NCBI RefSeq assembly: GCF_014207255.1
Contig: NZ_JACHCZ010000001.1
Coordinates: 670,592-734,591, forward strand
Source of the DNA: Pseudomonas sp. JAI120
GTDB taxonomy: Bacteria; Pseudomonadota; Gammaproteobacteria; Pseudomonadales; Pseudomonadaceae
Length of the DNA stretch: 64,000 bases
Direction: 5' to 3'
A program made the translations under genes and the position numbers. The stretch's first letter is position 1; the number at the start of each line of letters is the position of its first letter. The notes under the pieces were generated by a model that did not search any database, had not been told where the DNA came from, and worked only from the letters and a program-made list of their open reading frames with translations. Below, one piece after another: positions 51,485 through 62,500 of the stretch.

Positions 51485-53220
51485 TCGCCCTGTGGCCGCA
51501 CTGGTTCCGCCCCTGGTGGCTGTTGCTGCTGCCGCTGCTCGGCTGGTTGCTGTGGCAACTGTGGCACCGGCAGAAGCGCGCCGGACGCTGGCAGATGATC
51601 CTGCCGCCGGCCTTTCACGCCGTGCTGCTCAGCGGCGGCAACGGGCGCGAAAGCAAGTCGCCGTGGGTGTTGCTGGGCCTCGCTTGGCTGCTGGCCGTGC
51701 TGGCGTTGCTGGGTCCCAGTTGGCAACGGGTTGAACAAACCAGCCAGAAACCCTCCGACCCATTGGTGGTGCTGCTCGAGCTGACCCCGGAAATGCTCGC
51801 CACCGACAGCCCGCCCAACCGCCTCGAACAGGCACGGCGCAAGCTCTTCGACTTGTTGCAGGCGCGCAGCGACGCGCAAACCGCCATCGTCGTGTATGCC
51901 GGTAGCGCCCACACCCTCGTGCCGCTGTCGGACGACCTGGCCACCAGCCGCAACCTGCTCGACGCCCTGCGCCCCTCGATCATGCCGGAGTCCGGCCACC
52001 GCGCCGACCTCGCCGTGGAGAAAGCCCTGGAGCTGCTCAAGCACGGCGGTCTGGGTCAGGGTCGCCTGCTGCTGGTCGGCTCCTCGTTGTCAAAACAGGA
52101 ACGCCAGGGCATTCGCCTGCTGCTGCAAGGCAACCAGGCGCCGAGCCTGTCGATCCTGGGCATCGGCAGCCGTGAAGGCACACCGGTGACCCAGGAAAGC
52201 GGTGAATTCCTCAAGGACGAGCAAGGCGCGATCCTGGTACCCCGCCTCGACAGCCCGACACTCAAGGCCTTCGCCAGCGAAATGGGCGGCCGTTACCGCG
52301 CCGCGCGCCTGGACGATAAAGACCTGCGCCAGCTCGGCGTGCTGGACCCGCCCCAAGCCCTGCGCAACGATGGCCAGTTGCAGCACCTCGACACCTGGGC
52401 CGACCAGGGTTACTGGCTGCTGCTGCCGCTGTTGCTGCTGGCCGCCTGCGCCGGGCGGCGCGGCTGGTTGTTCTTTTTACCACTGCTGCTTCTGGGCGCG
52501 CCGCAACCCAGCTATGCCTTTGAATTCCAGGATTTGTGGCTGCGTGCGGACCAGCAGGGCCAATACCTGCTCAAAAAGAAACGCCCCGCCGAGGCCGCAG
52601 AGCACTTCCAGGACCCGCAGTGGCAAGGCGTCGCCCTGTATGAGGCCGGCAACTATGCCGAGGCCATCAAGCGGTTCGCCGAGGGTAATGACGCCTACTC
52701 CCACTACAATCGCGGCAACGCCCTGGCCAGGTCAGGTGAACTCGAAGCAGCCATCGACGCCTACGAACAAGCCCTGGAAGCCCAGCCCGACCTGCAACCG
52801 GCGCTGAAAAACAAGGCCCTGGTAGAAGCGCTGATCCAGGAACAGGCAGAACCCGAGCCTGAGAAGCCTGCAAAAAACGAGGATGACGAAACCACCCAAC
52901 CCGGCCAAACTGCGCAACCGGGCGCCACTGGGCAAAATGCCACAGGTGGCGAACAGTCGTCCCAGGGCCAGGGCGAAGCCGGCAGCGGCGATACCCAGGC
53001 CGGCACCCCGCCGCACGCCGGCGGCAACGACGTGCCGGGCAGCGAGTTGGGCGATGAGCAAACCACCACCCCGCCGCTGCGTCCCACCGACGCCAACCTC
53101 GACGGTGAACACCGCCAGGCCCTGGAGCAATGGCTGCAGGAGATCCCGGACAACCCCGGCGAACTGCTGCGACGCAAATTCTGGTACGAACAGCAACAGC
53201 ATCAGGACAAGACTCGATGA
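51481..53220 (+). CDS. BatB-BatC fusion: VWA domain, membrane helices and TPR
   Basis: 579 residues. Two membrane helices, a VWA domain (about 92-280), two more helices (310-340), then TPR repeats (about 368-450, with YSHYNRGNALARSGELEAAI) and a long acidic, Gln/Gly-rich low-complexity tail (455-545). In many bacteria these parts are two genes, batB and batC. The VWA metal site is degenerate: the position of DxSxS reads ELTPE (100-104), so it may not bind metal. It overlaps batA and batD by 4 bp. Confidence 0.9.
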   Translation: MIALWPHWFRPWWLLLLPLLGWLLWQLWHRQKRAGRWQMILPPAFHAVLLSGGNGRESKSPWVLLGLAWLLAVLALLGPSWQRVEQTSQKPSDPLVVLLELTPEMLATDSPPNRLEQARRKLFDLLQARSDAQTAIVVYAGSAHTLVPLSDDLATSRNLLDALRPSIMPESGHRADLAVEKALELLKHGGLGQGRLLLVGSSLSKQERQGIRLLLQGNQAPSLSILGIGSREGTPVTQESGEFLKDEQGAILVPRLDSPTLKAFASEMGGRYRAARLDDKDLRQLGVLDPPQALRNDGQLQHLDTWADQGYWLLLPLLLLAACAGRRGWLFFLPLLLLGAPQPSYAFEFQDLWLRADQQGQYLLKKKRPAEAAEHFQDPQWQGVALYEAGNYAEAIKRFAEGNDAYSHYNRGNALARSGELEAAIDAYEQALEAQPDLQPALKNKALVEALIQEQAEPEPEKPAKNEDDETTQPGQTAQPGATGQNATGGEQSSQGQGEAGSGDTQAGTPPHAGGNDVPGSELGDEQTTTPPLRPTDANLDGEHRQALEQWLQEIPDNPGELLRRKFWYEQQQHQDKTR

Positions 53221-54857
53221 GCCGCCGCACCACCCTTCTGCTTCTGCTCGCGTTGTCGGCAGGCCACGCCCAGGCGGCCAGCCTGGTCGCCAGCGTCGAC
53301 CGCAACCGCCTCAATTCCGGGGAAACGGTGGAACTGACGGTGGAATCCACCGATGTCACCCAGTTCGGCAAGCCCGACCTGTCGCCCCTGGATGCGCAGT
53401 TCGAAGTCAGCGGCACACGCCAGCTCAACCAACTTACGACGCTGGGTGGCGATAACCATGCGACCACACGCTGGATCATTACCCTGCTGCCCAAGGAAAA
53501 CGGCACGGTGGTGATTCCGCCGTTGCAAGTGGGCGAATACACGACCCAGCCGATCAGCCTGCAAGTGCTGGAAACCACCAGCCAGGACACCAACGCCGAG
53601 CTGGCGCCGGTGTTTGTCGAAGCCAACCTCGACCAGACCAGCGTCTATGTGCAGGCCCAGGCATTGTTGACCGTGCGCGTGTACCACTCGGTGTCGCTGT
53701 ACGACGACAGCAGCCTCACGCCGCTACAGATTCCCGATGCGCGCGTGGAGCAGTTGGGCGAGTCGCGCACCTACGAAAAGGTCATCAACAGCATCCGCCA
53801 TGGCGTGATCGAAACCCGCTACGCGATCTACCCGCAACACAGCGGCACCCTGGAGATTCCCTCGCAGACCTTCAGCGCCACCCTGGTGGAGTCGCGTCCG
53901 CCCCAGGAAAATACGCTGCAAGGCACCAAGCCCGGCAAACTGATCCACGTGAGTTCGGCGGCGCTGCCACTGGTGGTCAAGCCCAAGCCGGCGCTGTACC
54001 CCGTCGACGCCCCTTGGTTGCCGGCCCGCAGCCTCACCTTGAACGAGAGCTGGAACCCGGAGCCTGAGCATGTACAAGTCGGCGACTCCCTGACCCGCAG
54101 CCTGACCGTCAAGGCCGAGGGCCTGTCCAGCGCCCAACTGCCGGCCTTGCCCAGCACCGACATCAACGGCCTGCGCCGCTACCCGGACCAGCCGGTGCTC
54201 GGTAACCAGACCAGTGACCGTGGCCTGATCGGCAGTCGCGAAGACCGCGAGGCCCTGGTGCCCAACCGTGTCGGCGCCCTGGAACTGCCCGCCGTCGAGG
54301 TGGTGTGGTGGAACACCCACGAAGACCACCTGGAGCGCACCAGCCTACCGGCCCGCACCCTGCAAGTGGCCAACAACCCCAGCCTGGCGGTGGACACGCC
54401 GGCCACCCCGACCATCATCACCGCGCCGGACGACAGCCGCCTGTGGTTGTGGCAACTCAGCACACTGATCCTGGCCTGCACCACCCTGCTGGGCTTCGGC
54501 CTGTGGTGGCGTGCCCGTTGGCAACCGGCGGTACTACGCGCTGCGCAAACCGGCCCGAGCCCACGCACCTTGCTCGACGACCTCAAGCGCGCCACCCAGG
54601 CCAACGACCCCCAGGCCACGCGCCAGGCGCTGGATGCCTGGGCGCGGCAACAGCCGGAAACCCTGGCGGATATGGCGGCGCGGTTTGTGCCGTTGTCGGA
54701 TGCGTTGGATGGGCTCAATGGCGCGCTGTACAGCGAGAGTGGCCAGTACTGGCTGGGCGAAGACCTGTGGCGCGCGATCAAGGCCATCCCGATGACCGAG
54801 CGTGAGCTGGACCCGGCAACCGATACCACCAGCCTGCCGCCGCTGTACCCCAAATAA
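53217..54857 (+). CDS. BatD-like membrane protein
   Basis: 546 residues. Signal peptide at 1-20 (LLLLLALSAGHAQA-AS), two or three beta-sandwich domains (SVDRNRLNSGETVELTVEST; QARLTVRVYHSVSLYDDS-like stretch near 145), one membrane helix near 415-435 (LSTLILACTTLLGFGLWWRA) and a cytoplasmic helical tail. It is the last gene of the operon and likely the periplasmic scaffold of the BatA/B complex. ATG 53217 overlaps the previous stop (ATGA). Confidence 0.92.
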   Translation: MSRRTTLLLLLALSAGHAQAASLVASVDRNRLNSGETVELTVESTDVTQFGKPDLSPLDAQFEVSGTRQLNQLTTLGGDNHATTRWIITLLPKENGTVVIPPLQVGEYTTQPISLQVLETTSQDTNAELAPVFVEANLDQTSVYVQAQALLTVRVYHSVSLYDDSSLTPLQIPDARVEQLGESRTYEKVINSIRHGVIETRYAIYPQHSGTLEIPSQTFSATLVESRPPQENTLQGTKPGKLIHVSSAALPLVVKPKPALYPVDAPWLPARSLTLNESWNPEPEHVQVGDSLTRSLTVKAEGLSSAQLPALPSTDINGLRRYPDQPVLGNQTSDRGLIGSREDREALVPNRVGALELPAVEVVWWNTHEDHLERTSLPARTLQVANNPSLAVDTPATPTIITAPDDSRLWLWQLSTLILACTTLLGFGLWWRARWQPAVLRAAQTGPSPRTLLDDLKRATQANDPQATRQALDAWARQQPETLADMAARFVPLSDALDGLNGALYSESGQYWLGEDLWRAIKAIPMTERELDPATDTTSLPPLYPK

Positions 54858-54885
54858 GCTGGATTCAGCCCACGCCACGCAACCC

Positions 54886-54907
54886 CGTGGGAGCGAGCTT
54901 GCCCACG
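54886..54907. repeat. REP-like hairpin of a second family
   Basis: CGTGGGAGCGAGCTTGCCCACG with the related tail GAAGGCGGTCTG differs from the GTGGGAGGGGGCTTGC family used elsewhere in the window. It follows the bat operon and may cap its transcript. Confidence 0.6.
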
Positions 54908-55129
54908 AAGGCGGTCTGTCAGTAAAAAATCTGCTGCATGTTGATGTGCGTCGCCCCGTGCCTGCGTGTGGGCATCGACAGACGTCTTCCATTAATGACT
55001 GCCCACTCGTCGCTACTGTTAACTCTGACAGGTGCTGAATCGCATCTATTTGACGCTAAATCCTGTGTACGACCTGCCGCGCGTCACTCGCCGGTACGGG
55101 TCATTTCGCTACTCACAGGACGCCTGATC

Positions 55130-58100
55130 ATGGATCAAGAACAGCTCTCCAACCCGCGGTTGCCTGCCGTACGCTCGCCCTTACATCCTGAACCTGGGTC
55201 TGACGACTTTTTCGACCTGACCACCCCCGAATACCATGCCCCCGTGCCGTTTTCCGAGCTCCCACTCTACATCCCCGGCATGACCACGCCTGTGGTCGGC
55301 TTCGACGGTGGGATCAACTTGGCCGCCCTGGACAACCATCGCGACGAGGGTCTGCTGTGCATCCTGTTGCCCTATCTGGACATGACGCAACTGGATTTCA
55401 TCGAGCTGTTCTACCGCGATGTCATCACGCCCGTAGCGACTCACACGGTGACCAAGGAACAAGCCGACAAGGGCATTCAGATCCCGTTGTACATCCCCCG
55501 TACACGGTTTACAGACGGCCCCGTGGAACCGGTTTTTTTCCGGGTTACGCGAGTGCTTGGTGGAACGGAGGAGACTCGCCGCTTCAGGCTCAAAATCGAC
55601 ACTGTAGCGCCTGCCGGGCCGGATCCGATACCTAGCGAACCGTGGCATTCCAACCTTGGCGCGCCCGAGCCGGATACCGACTTCGTCGATGAAACAGCAG
55701 CCGGTCTGGGGGTGAAGGTGACAATTCCCTTCTACCCCCTCGACATCAACAGGCCCGCCAACACCCACCGCACGGTGCGGGACCGCATTCGCCTGAGCAT
55801 TGGCGGATTTATCCTCAACCACCGGGTCACCGAAGGCGAGGCGGCCGGCCGCGAGCCGATTGTAATCTGGGTGTATGCGGGCACCTGGGCGCAGATCGGC
55901 AGCGGCTCACACGTCTGCGAGTACGAAGTCGTCGATGAGGTGGGTAACTATTCCCCAGGCTGGTCACCGGCGGTGCTGATCGAGGTCGAGCTGGATGATG
56001 GCGCCGAACCGCTGCTGCCTGAGTGCTACATCTACGAAGCACCTGCGGACGTCCTTGATGTGGACGAGCAGATGGGGGCAGACGCCACCATCGAAGTCTC
56101 CGTTCATCGCTTTGACTATGTGGTCGGCGATCTGATTCGGGTCAGGGCTATTGGCCGCAATGCGCAGGGGGCGAGCGTCACCACCTACTACGAACACCGC
56201 GTCACCGTCACCGGGCGCAATGCCCGCATCCCCTTCCCGTTCGAGGATTTTGCGCCACTGGTGGGCGGGCGTGTGCAATTGTCCTATGAGCGCATACGCG
56301 CTGGCGTTCCAAACCGGCGCTCGCACACGACTATCGTGCAGGTCACCGGCACACCGATCAACATCAGCTTGCCAGCACCTCGCGTGGATGAGGCGCCGGA
56401 CGGCGTCACCCTGCCGCCGGAATCGGCATATGTCACCGTGAGAATTGACGAATACACAGGCCAGGATCCTTTCGACCTGGTCACTCTGTTCCTGGTTGGC
56501 GTGTATGCCAACGGTTCGCGGTATTACCGCGAGGTTTACAAAGCGGCCGGCGAAGGGCCTATCACCTTCCGGTTGGCGAACGGGGTCAACGGCGATATCG
56601 CCAAACTCGAAGGCGGTACCCTCAGGCTTTCTTATACCGCCACTAACGCCCAAGGAACTCGTCCCTCGCAGGATCTGCTGCTCGATGTCGGATTACCCCA
56701 GGCTTCGTTGCCTGAACCATTCGTGGAACAGGCACCGCCCCCCGAGTATGTGTTCGATCCAGACCAGTCGAGCGGTGACGCACACATCCTGGTCCGGGCA
56801 CACACCGATATACAAGAAGATGACATCATCACCTTGTACTTCGAAGGTAGCGCCAGCGGCGGCAGTGCGCCCCCCATCATCTTCCAGGTATTGCCGCACT
56901 GGGTTGGCCGCGATCTGCCATTTAACGTCCAGCGCCAGTATGTTCTGGCCAATCTCAACGGATCGGCGCGCATTTACTACACCCTCACCCGTCCGGGTGC
57001 GCGCACGCGATTATCCCATGCCGTCGTGATGAAAGTCGGTGCCATGCTGACCTTGGATGTACCTGAAGTGCTGGAGGCCACGAAGACAGGCCCGACGAGT
57101 GCGCAGATGAATCCGTTGCATATCGATCAAGCGGCGGTATTCACCATCCGCGTGAGGTATGCGCCGATGCTTTATACCGATGACATCACCGTCTTCCTGT
57201 TCGGCAAGCCCGGTTTCGCGATACCGGCCATCAAACCGAAGCCCGGCGACCCGTCCTTGGGGTATGTTGATTTCTATGCCTCCGGCAGGAATATCGCGGC
57301 TCATCTGGGGCAGGTACTCAGAGTGGGCTATAGCGTCCACCGCCAGGGTGCCCTCACAAACTCCGAGATACTGGACTTGCGGGTACTGGCGTTTGATGAG
57401 CTGACGCCCAATCCACTTCCCTTTCCAAGGATCAACGACATCGCCCCCGGCGGAACGCTGAACCTCAACACCATTGCCGGCGATGCGACCGCCGCCGTGG
57501 CCAAGTGGCCCCTGAGTGCGGCGGGCGATTGGGTGTGGCTGACCTGCAGCAGCGCAGGCGTAGATGACTTGAACCTGTTGACGGCGCACCCGCTTACCTC
57601 AGCGGAGGCGGCGAATGGGTTGCACAACCTGCCAGTACCGCGCAGTTGGCTGGAGTCGATCCCCAACAACAGTCCCATCCATGTGAAGTTCCAGGCAACG
57701 TTCGATGGCACCCTGGATGCCGAGAGCATCGTCACCTTTCCGATCACGACATACACCGTTGTGCAGCGGAGCAAGCTGTCGATGGAATGGCCTTTCACTA
57801 CCGGCAGCTGGCACGGCTGGAGCCCAGATGGACAATACCGAGACACAAACAACATCGCCAATGAAGGCGTAGGGCTTGGGATTGGCTCGTATACCGACGG
57901 GCCTTACAACTTTTCCGGGCCGGTCATCGCGTATACAGTCCAGGTACAAGCCAACAAGACCTATGACTTGAGCTTTTCACTGCGCGCGATACGAGCCACG
58001 GGCGCAAACGCAACCAATATCTATCTCACCGTCAGTGGCAGCGCTATCGGCTCAGCCGTGAACACACAAAGACAGACGATCTGGCGCACCGGCACTGGTG

Positions 58101-58210
58101 TCTATACCGCGCCGGTCACAGGGTCGGTAAAGCTTGGTCTACACAACACGATCTCCAGTGGCGACGGGAATGACTTCTACATCGGGCATGTCACGATGAA
58201 GGAACGGTAA
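55130..58210 (+). CDS. Large repeat protein of unknown function (1,026 residues)
   Basis: ATG at 55130 with CAGGA 9 nt upstream. No signal peptide or membrane segment. The chain is built from about seven modules of 110-120 residues (roughly 49-160, 173-290, 295-408, 413-523, 527-640, 643-757, 760-880), each with a pattern like LPxPxVxEA, then V(T)VRxxxYxxxDxITLFxxG, then a strand LxLSYT and SxxLxLxV, as in Ig- or fibronectin-like beta sandwiches. Residues 881-1026 differ and resemble a galactose-binding-like jellyroll (WPFTTGSWHGWSPDGQY; VQANKTYDLSFSLRA). Probably surface or secreted through a non-Sec route, or an intracellular scaffold; unknown. Confidence 0.7.
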   Translation: MDQEQLSNPRLPAVRSPLHPEPGSDDFFDLTTPEYHAPVPFSELPLYIPGMTTPVVGFDGGINLAALDNHRDEGLLCILLPYLDMTQLDFIELFYRDVITPVATHTVTKEQADKGIQIPLYIPRTRFTDGPVEPVFFRVTRVLGGTEETRRFRLKIDTVAPAGPDPIPSEPWHSNLGAPEPDTDFVDETAAGLGVKVTIPFYPLDINRPANTHRTVRDRIRLSIGGFILNHRVTEGEAAGREPIVIWVYAGTWAQIGSGSHVCEYEVVDEVGNYSPGWSPAVLIEVELDDGAEPLLPECYIYEAPADVLDVDEQMGADATIEVSVHRFDYVVGDLIRVRAIGRNAQGASVTTYYEHRVTVTGRNARIPFPFEDFAPLVGGRVQLSYERIRAGVPNRRSHTTIVQVTGTPINISLPAPRVDEAPDGVTLPPESAYVTVRIDEYTGQDPFDLVTLFLVGVYANGSRYYREVYKAAGEGPITFRLANGVNGDIAKLEGGTLRLSYTATNAQGTRPSQDLLLDVGLPQASLPEPFVEQAPPPEYVFDPDQSSGDAHILVRAHTDIQEDDIITLYFEGSASGGSAPPIIFQVLPHWVGRDLPFNVQRQYVLANLNGSARIYYTLTRPGARTRLSHAVVMKVGAMLTLDVPEVLEATKTGPTSAQMNPLHIDQAAVFTIRVRYAPMLYTDDITVFLFGKPGFAIPAIKPKPGDPSLGYVDFYASGRNIAAHLGQVLRVGYSVHRQGALTNSEILDLRVLAFDELTPNPLPFPRINDIAPGGTLNLNTIAGDATAAVAKWPLSAAGDWVWLTCSSAGVDDLNLLTAHPLTSAEAANGLHNLPVPRSWLESIPNNSPIHVKFQATFDGTLDAESIVTFPITTYTVVQRSKLSMEWPFTTGSWHGWSPDGQYRDTNNIANEGVGLGIGSYTDGPYNFSGPVIAYTVQVQANKTYDLSFSLRAIRATGANATNIYLTVSGSAIGSAVNTQRQTIWRTGTGVYTAPVTGSVKLGLHNTISSGDGNDFYIGHVTMKER

Positions 58211-58223
58211 CTAAGTGAAACAA

Positions 58224-58256
58224 CTGATCGTTCCCACCTCGCCCGGGAACGATCAG
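58224..58256. terminator. Perfect 12-bp hairpin after the repeat-protein gene
   Basis: CTGATCGTTCCC and GGGAACGATCAG around a 9-base loop, 14 bp after the stop. There is no T run, so it is a stable 3' end structure rather than a classic terminator. Confidence 0.5.
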
Positions 58257-58316
58257 CCCTCTCCTCCAGGTTTACAGGTAAACTCCCCCCTTTTCAGCTT
58301 CCCCACGGAGTTCGCC

Positions 58317-59558
58317 TTGCGTCTGTTCCACACCTCCGACTGGCACCTTGGCCAAAACCTCCACGGCCAGGAACGCGACTTCGAACACGCCTGCTTCCTC
58401 GAGTGGCTGCTGCGCCAGATCGCGGCCCAGCATCCCGATGTGCTGTTGATCGCCGGCGACATCTTCGACACCGTCAACCCGCCGCTCAAGGCCCAGGAGC
58501 GGCTGTATGACTTCATCATCAGCGCCCACGAACAAAACCCGAAACTGACCATTGTGATGATTGCCGGCAACCACGACTCCGGCTCGCGGATCGAACTGCC
58601 CGCGCCGTTGATGCGGCGCCTGCGCACCCATGCGCTGGGCCGCGTGCTATGGCTGGACGACGGCCAGCTGGACGCCGAACGCCTGCTGATTCCCCTGCCG
58701 GATGCCAAGGGCAAGGTCGCCGCGTGGTGCCTGGCGCTGCCGTTCCTGCGCCCGGCGGAAGTTACCGGTGCGCACCTGGGCGATGATTACCTGCACGGCA
58801 TTGGCCAGGTGCATGAATGGTTGATCGCCGCGGCTAACGCCAAGCGTAAAAAAGGCCAGGCGCTGATTGCCATCAGCCATGCGCACATGGCCGGTGGCTC
58901 AGTGTCGGAAGACTCCGAGCGCAGCCTGATCATCGGCAATGCCGAGGCGCTGCCGGCCAAACTGTTCGACAAAAGTATCGGCTATGTTGCCCTCGGCCAT
59001 TTGCACAAGCCGCAAAAGGTCAATGGCGAGGAGCGCATTCGCTACAGCGGTTCGCCGATTCCGCTGTCGTTTTCCGAAATTGGCTATAAGCACCAGATTC
59101 TCGACGTGACGTTCCAGGGCGAACGATTGGTCAGCGTCGAACCGCTGCTGATTCCCCGTTCGGTCAACCTGCAACGCTTGGAAGCCGCGCCCCTGGCCGA
59201 CATCCTCAAGGCCCTGGCGGACTTGCCCGATATCGACCTGCTCGCCGAAACCCAGCGCCACCCCTGGCTGGAAGTGCGCGTGCGCCTCGACGAGCCGCAA
59301 CCGGACCTGCGCCAACAGATCGAAACCGCCCTGCAAGGCAAGGCGGTGCGCCTGGTGCGCATCGCTGCCGAGTACGCCGGCAAACGTGGCAGCGACACCA
59401 CCGATGATGAGCGCCTGATCGAACTCGACCAGCTCACGCCCCAGGAGCTGTTCAGCCGCGCCTGGCAGGACAGCTACGGCAGTGAAGTGGATGAACAGAC
59501 CTTGAAGGATTTCGCCGTGCTGCTCCAGGAAGTGCAACAGGCAGGTGAACAGCCATGA
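58317..59558 (+). CDS. sbcD: Exonuclease subunit SbcD
   Basis: 413 residues, Mre11-like phosphoesterase. The metal-binding motifs are HTSDWHLGQNLHGQERDFEH, LIAGDIFDTVNPP, MIAGNHDSGSR, AISHAHMAGG and LGHLHKPQ. The start is the TTG at 58317, aligned with the usual MRLFHTSDWHLG and preceded by GGAG 6 nt upstream; the frame is open further upstream but that stretch lies in the hairpin. With SbcC it cuts hairpin DNA and double-strand ends. Confidence 0.95.
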   Translation: MRLFHTSDWHLGQNLHGQERDFEHACFLEWLLRQIAAQHPDVLLIAGDIFDTVNPPLKAQERLYDFIISAHEQNPKLTIVMIAGNHDSGSRIELPAPLMRRLRTHALGRVLWLDDGQLDAERLLIPLPDAKGKVAAWCLALPFLRPAEVTGAHLGDDYLHGIGQVHEWLIAAANAKRKKGQALIAISHAHMAGGSVSEDSERSLIIGNAEALPAKLFDKSIGYVALGHLHKPQKVNGEERIRYSGSPIPLSFSEIGYKHQILDVTFQGERLVSVEPLLIPRSVNLQRLEAAPLADILKALADLPDIDLLAETQRHPWLEVRVRLDEPQPDLRQQIETALQGKAVRLVRIAAEYAGKRGSDTTDDERLIELDQLTPQELFSRAWQDSYGSEVDEQTLKDFAVLLQEVQQAGEQP

Positions 59559-62500
59559 AGATCCTCGCCATCCGCCTGAAAAACCTCGCGTCCCTGGCCG
59601 GGCCGTTCGAGATCGACTTTACCGCAGAGCCCCTGGCCAGCGCCGGACTGTTCGCCATTACCGGGCCGACCGGCGCCGGTAAAAGTACCCTGCTGGATGC
59701 CCTGTGCCTGGCGCTGTTTGGCGCCGTGCCACGCCTGGGCGATACCGGCCAGGCCAAGATGCCGGATGCCGACAGCGATATTTCCATCGGCGACCCACGC
59801 ACCCTGATCCGTCGCGGCACCGGTGGCGGTTATGCCGAAGTTGACTTTGTCGGCGTCAGCGGCCGTCGCTACCGTGCGCGCTGGGAAGCCAATCGCGCCC
59901 GCGACAAGGCCAGCGGCAAGTTGCAGAACAGTCGGCAAAGCCTGATCGACCTGGACAGCGACCAACTGCTGGCCAGCCAGAAGACCGAATACAAGACCCA
60001 GCTGGAATTGGCCCTGGGCCTGAACTTCGAGCAGTTCACCCGCGCCGTGCTGCTGGCCCAGAGTGAGTTCAGCGCCTTCCTCAAGGCCAATGACAACGAA
60101 CGCAGCGAACTGCTGGAAAAGCTCACCGACACCGCGCTGTACACCCAGCTCGGCCGCCGCGCGTTCGATAAGGCCAAGGAGGCCAAAGACGCGCACAAAC
60201 ACTTGCAGGACCAGGCCACCGGCGTGGTGCCCCTGGCCCCTGAAGCGCGCGCCGAACTGGACGAGCAATTCGACGCGGCCCAGCAACAGCTCAAGACCCA
60301 GCAGGCGCAGCTCAAGCAGCTGGAATTGCAGCACACCTGGCTCAAGGAATTGCGCGAATGGCAGGACCGCCAGCGCAATGCCACCGAACAGTTGCAGCGC
60401 GCGCAAGCGGAGTGGGACAGCCAGGGGGCACAGCGCCAAGACCTGAGCCGCCTGGACCAACTGGCGCCGCAACGACATCAGTTTGCGCGCCTGGCAGAAC
60501 TCGACACCTTGCTCACGCCGCTGGCTACGCAAATTCAGGCGCATATCGAGCAACAGGCCGAGTTGCAGACTCGTCAGGAACAGGCCCTGCAACAGCAGGC
60601 CTCAGCCCAAGCCGCTTTGGCCGATGCCGTGAAGCAACAGACCGACGCCGCCCCGCTGCTGCACCAGGCCTTCGCCGAACAGAACACCCTCGCCCACTTG
60701 ACCAAGGACCTGGCCAAGCGCAGCGAGGATAAGCAGCAACACGAAGCCGCCTGCGCCGAAGGCCAGACGCTGCTCCAAGGCTTACAGGCCAAGCACACCC
60801 ACGTTGCCGAACGCCTGCAACGCCTGGCCGCCGAACTTGAACGCAGCAGCGCCCTCGCCCCGCTCAGCGAGGCTTGGAACGCCTACCGCGATCGCCTGCA
60901 ACAACTGATGCTGATCGGTAATCGCCTGAAGAAAGGCCAGGCCGAACTGCCGCAACTGGAACAACGTGCCACGACCGCCGCGGAAAAATTCGCCCAACAA
61001 CGTGACGCGCTGGACCTGCTGTACCAGGAAGCCGGTGCCGAGCCGCACGCCGTGGCCGAGCAGGTCCAGCTGCTGGCCAGCCTGCTGCAAGACAATCGCA
61101 AGCAGCAACGCGCCTTCGAAGACCTGACTCGCCTGTGGGACAGCCAGCAGCAGTTGGACCAGCAAGCCGCTGCCGTCGCGCAAAAGCTCGTCGATGCCGC
61201 GCAGCAGCGCGAACAACTGAACCAGACCGGCCTGCAAACCAAAGCCGAACTTACCGTCGCCGAACAGACCTTGGCGGTGACCAAGCAGGTGCTGGAACGC
61301 CAGCGCCTGGCGCGCAGCGCCAGCGTCGAGGAACTGCGCGAGCAATTGCAGGACGGCCAGCCCTGCCCGGTGTGCGGCAGCCACGAGCATCCGTATCACC
61401 AGCCCGAAGCCCTGCTGCAAAGCCTTGGACGCCACGACGACCAGGAAGAAGCAGCGGCGCAGAATACCGTTGATACCCTCAAGGAAAAACTCACCGAGTT
61501 GCGCGGCGAAGTCGGTGGCTTGATTGCCCAACAGAAGGAGTTCCTGCAACAACAGGAGCAACTGGCCACCCAGCAGCAAGCGCTCAAACCCAGCCTGGAC
61601 GCCCATCCGCTGGCGGCCTCGCTGTTCAACCAAGACCAAAGCAAACGCAGCCATTGGTTGGCCCAGCAACTCAGCCAACTGACCCAAAGCATCACCCAGG
61701 ACGAACAACGCCAGGGCGCCCTGCTCAACCTGCAGCAAAACGCCGGGCGCTTGCAGCAGCAACTGCAAGCCGCCCAGGACGCGAGCCAGCAGGCGCGCCA
61801 ATTGCTGGTGGACCAGCAGCGCGAGCTGTCCAACGACCGTGAACGTCTCGACGAAGAAATCACCGCCTTTGCCCACCTGTTGCCCGCCGACACACTGGAA
61901 GGCTTGCGCAGCGACCCGGCGGCGACCTTTATGCAGTTGGACCAGCAGGTCAGCCAACGCCTTGAACAGCTGGGTCACCAGAAGGATGAGCTCGCCGAGC
62001 AGCAGGAACGCCAGCAGGCCATCGAGAAAGAGCACACCCATCAGCTGCATCGCCAACAGCAACTCGACGCCCTGAACCAGCAATTTACCGAACTGGCAGC
62101 GCAGCAACAGGCCGCCCAGGAAAAACTCAGTGCCTTGCTGGGCGAGCACGCCAGCGCCGAACACTGGCAGCAGCAGTTGGAACAGGCCGTGGTGCAGTCA
62201 CGCCAGCGCGAGGCCGACGCCAACCTACAGTTGCAGGACATCCGCAACCAGCTGATCCAACTGGCCGCCGACCTCAAGGCCCACCAGGAGCGCCAGCAAT
62301 CCTTCGAAGCCGAACAGCACACCCTCGAGGCCCGTACCAACGAATGGCGCGCCCTGCACCCCGAACTGGATGACGAGGGCCTGGCGCGTCTGCTGGCTTT
62401 CGATGACGCGCACATCAGCGCGCTGCGCCAGCATCTGCACAGCAGCGAAAAAGCCGTCGAGCAAGCCAAGGTGTTGCTGCAAGAGCGCGAACAACGCCTC

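Noticed and set aside
55130..58210. Polymorphic toxin or Tc toxin subunit
   Set aside because: No Rhs/YD repeats, toxin domain or immunity gene is seen near it; the modules look Ig-like instead.
60782..62164. 460-codon antisense frame in sbcC
   Set aside because: Leu/Gln-rich complement of the coiled-coil coding sequence; not a gene.
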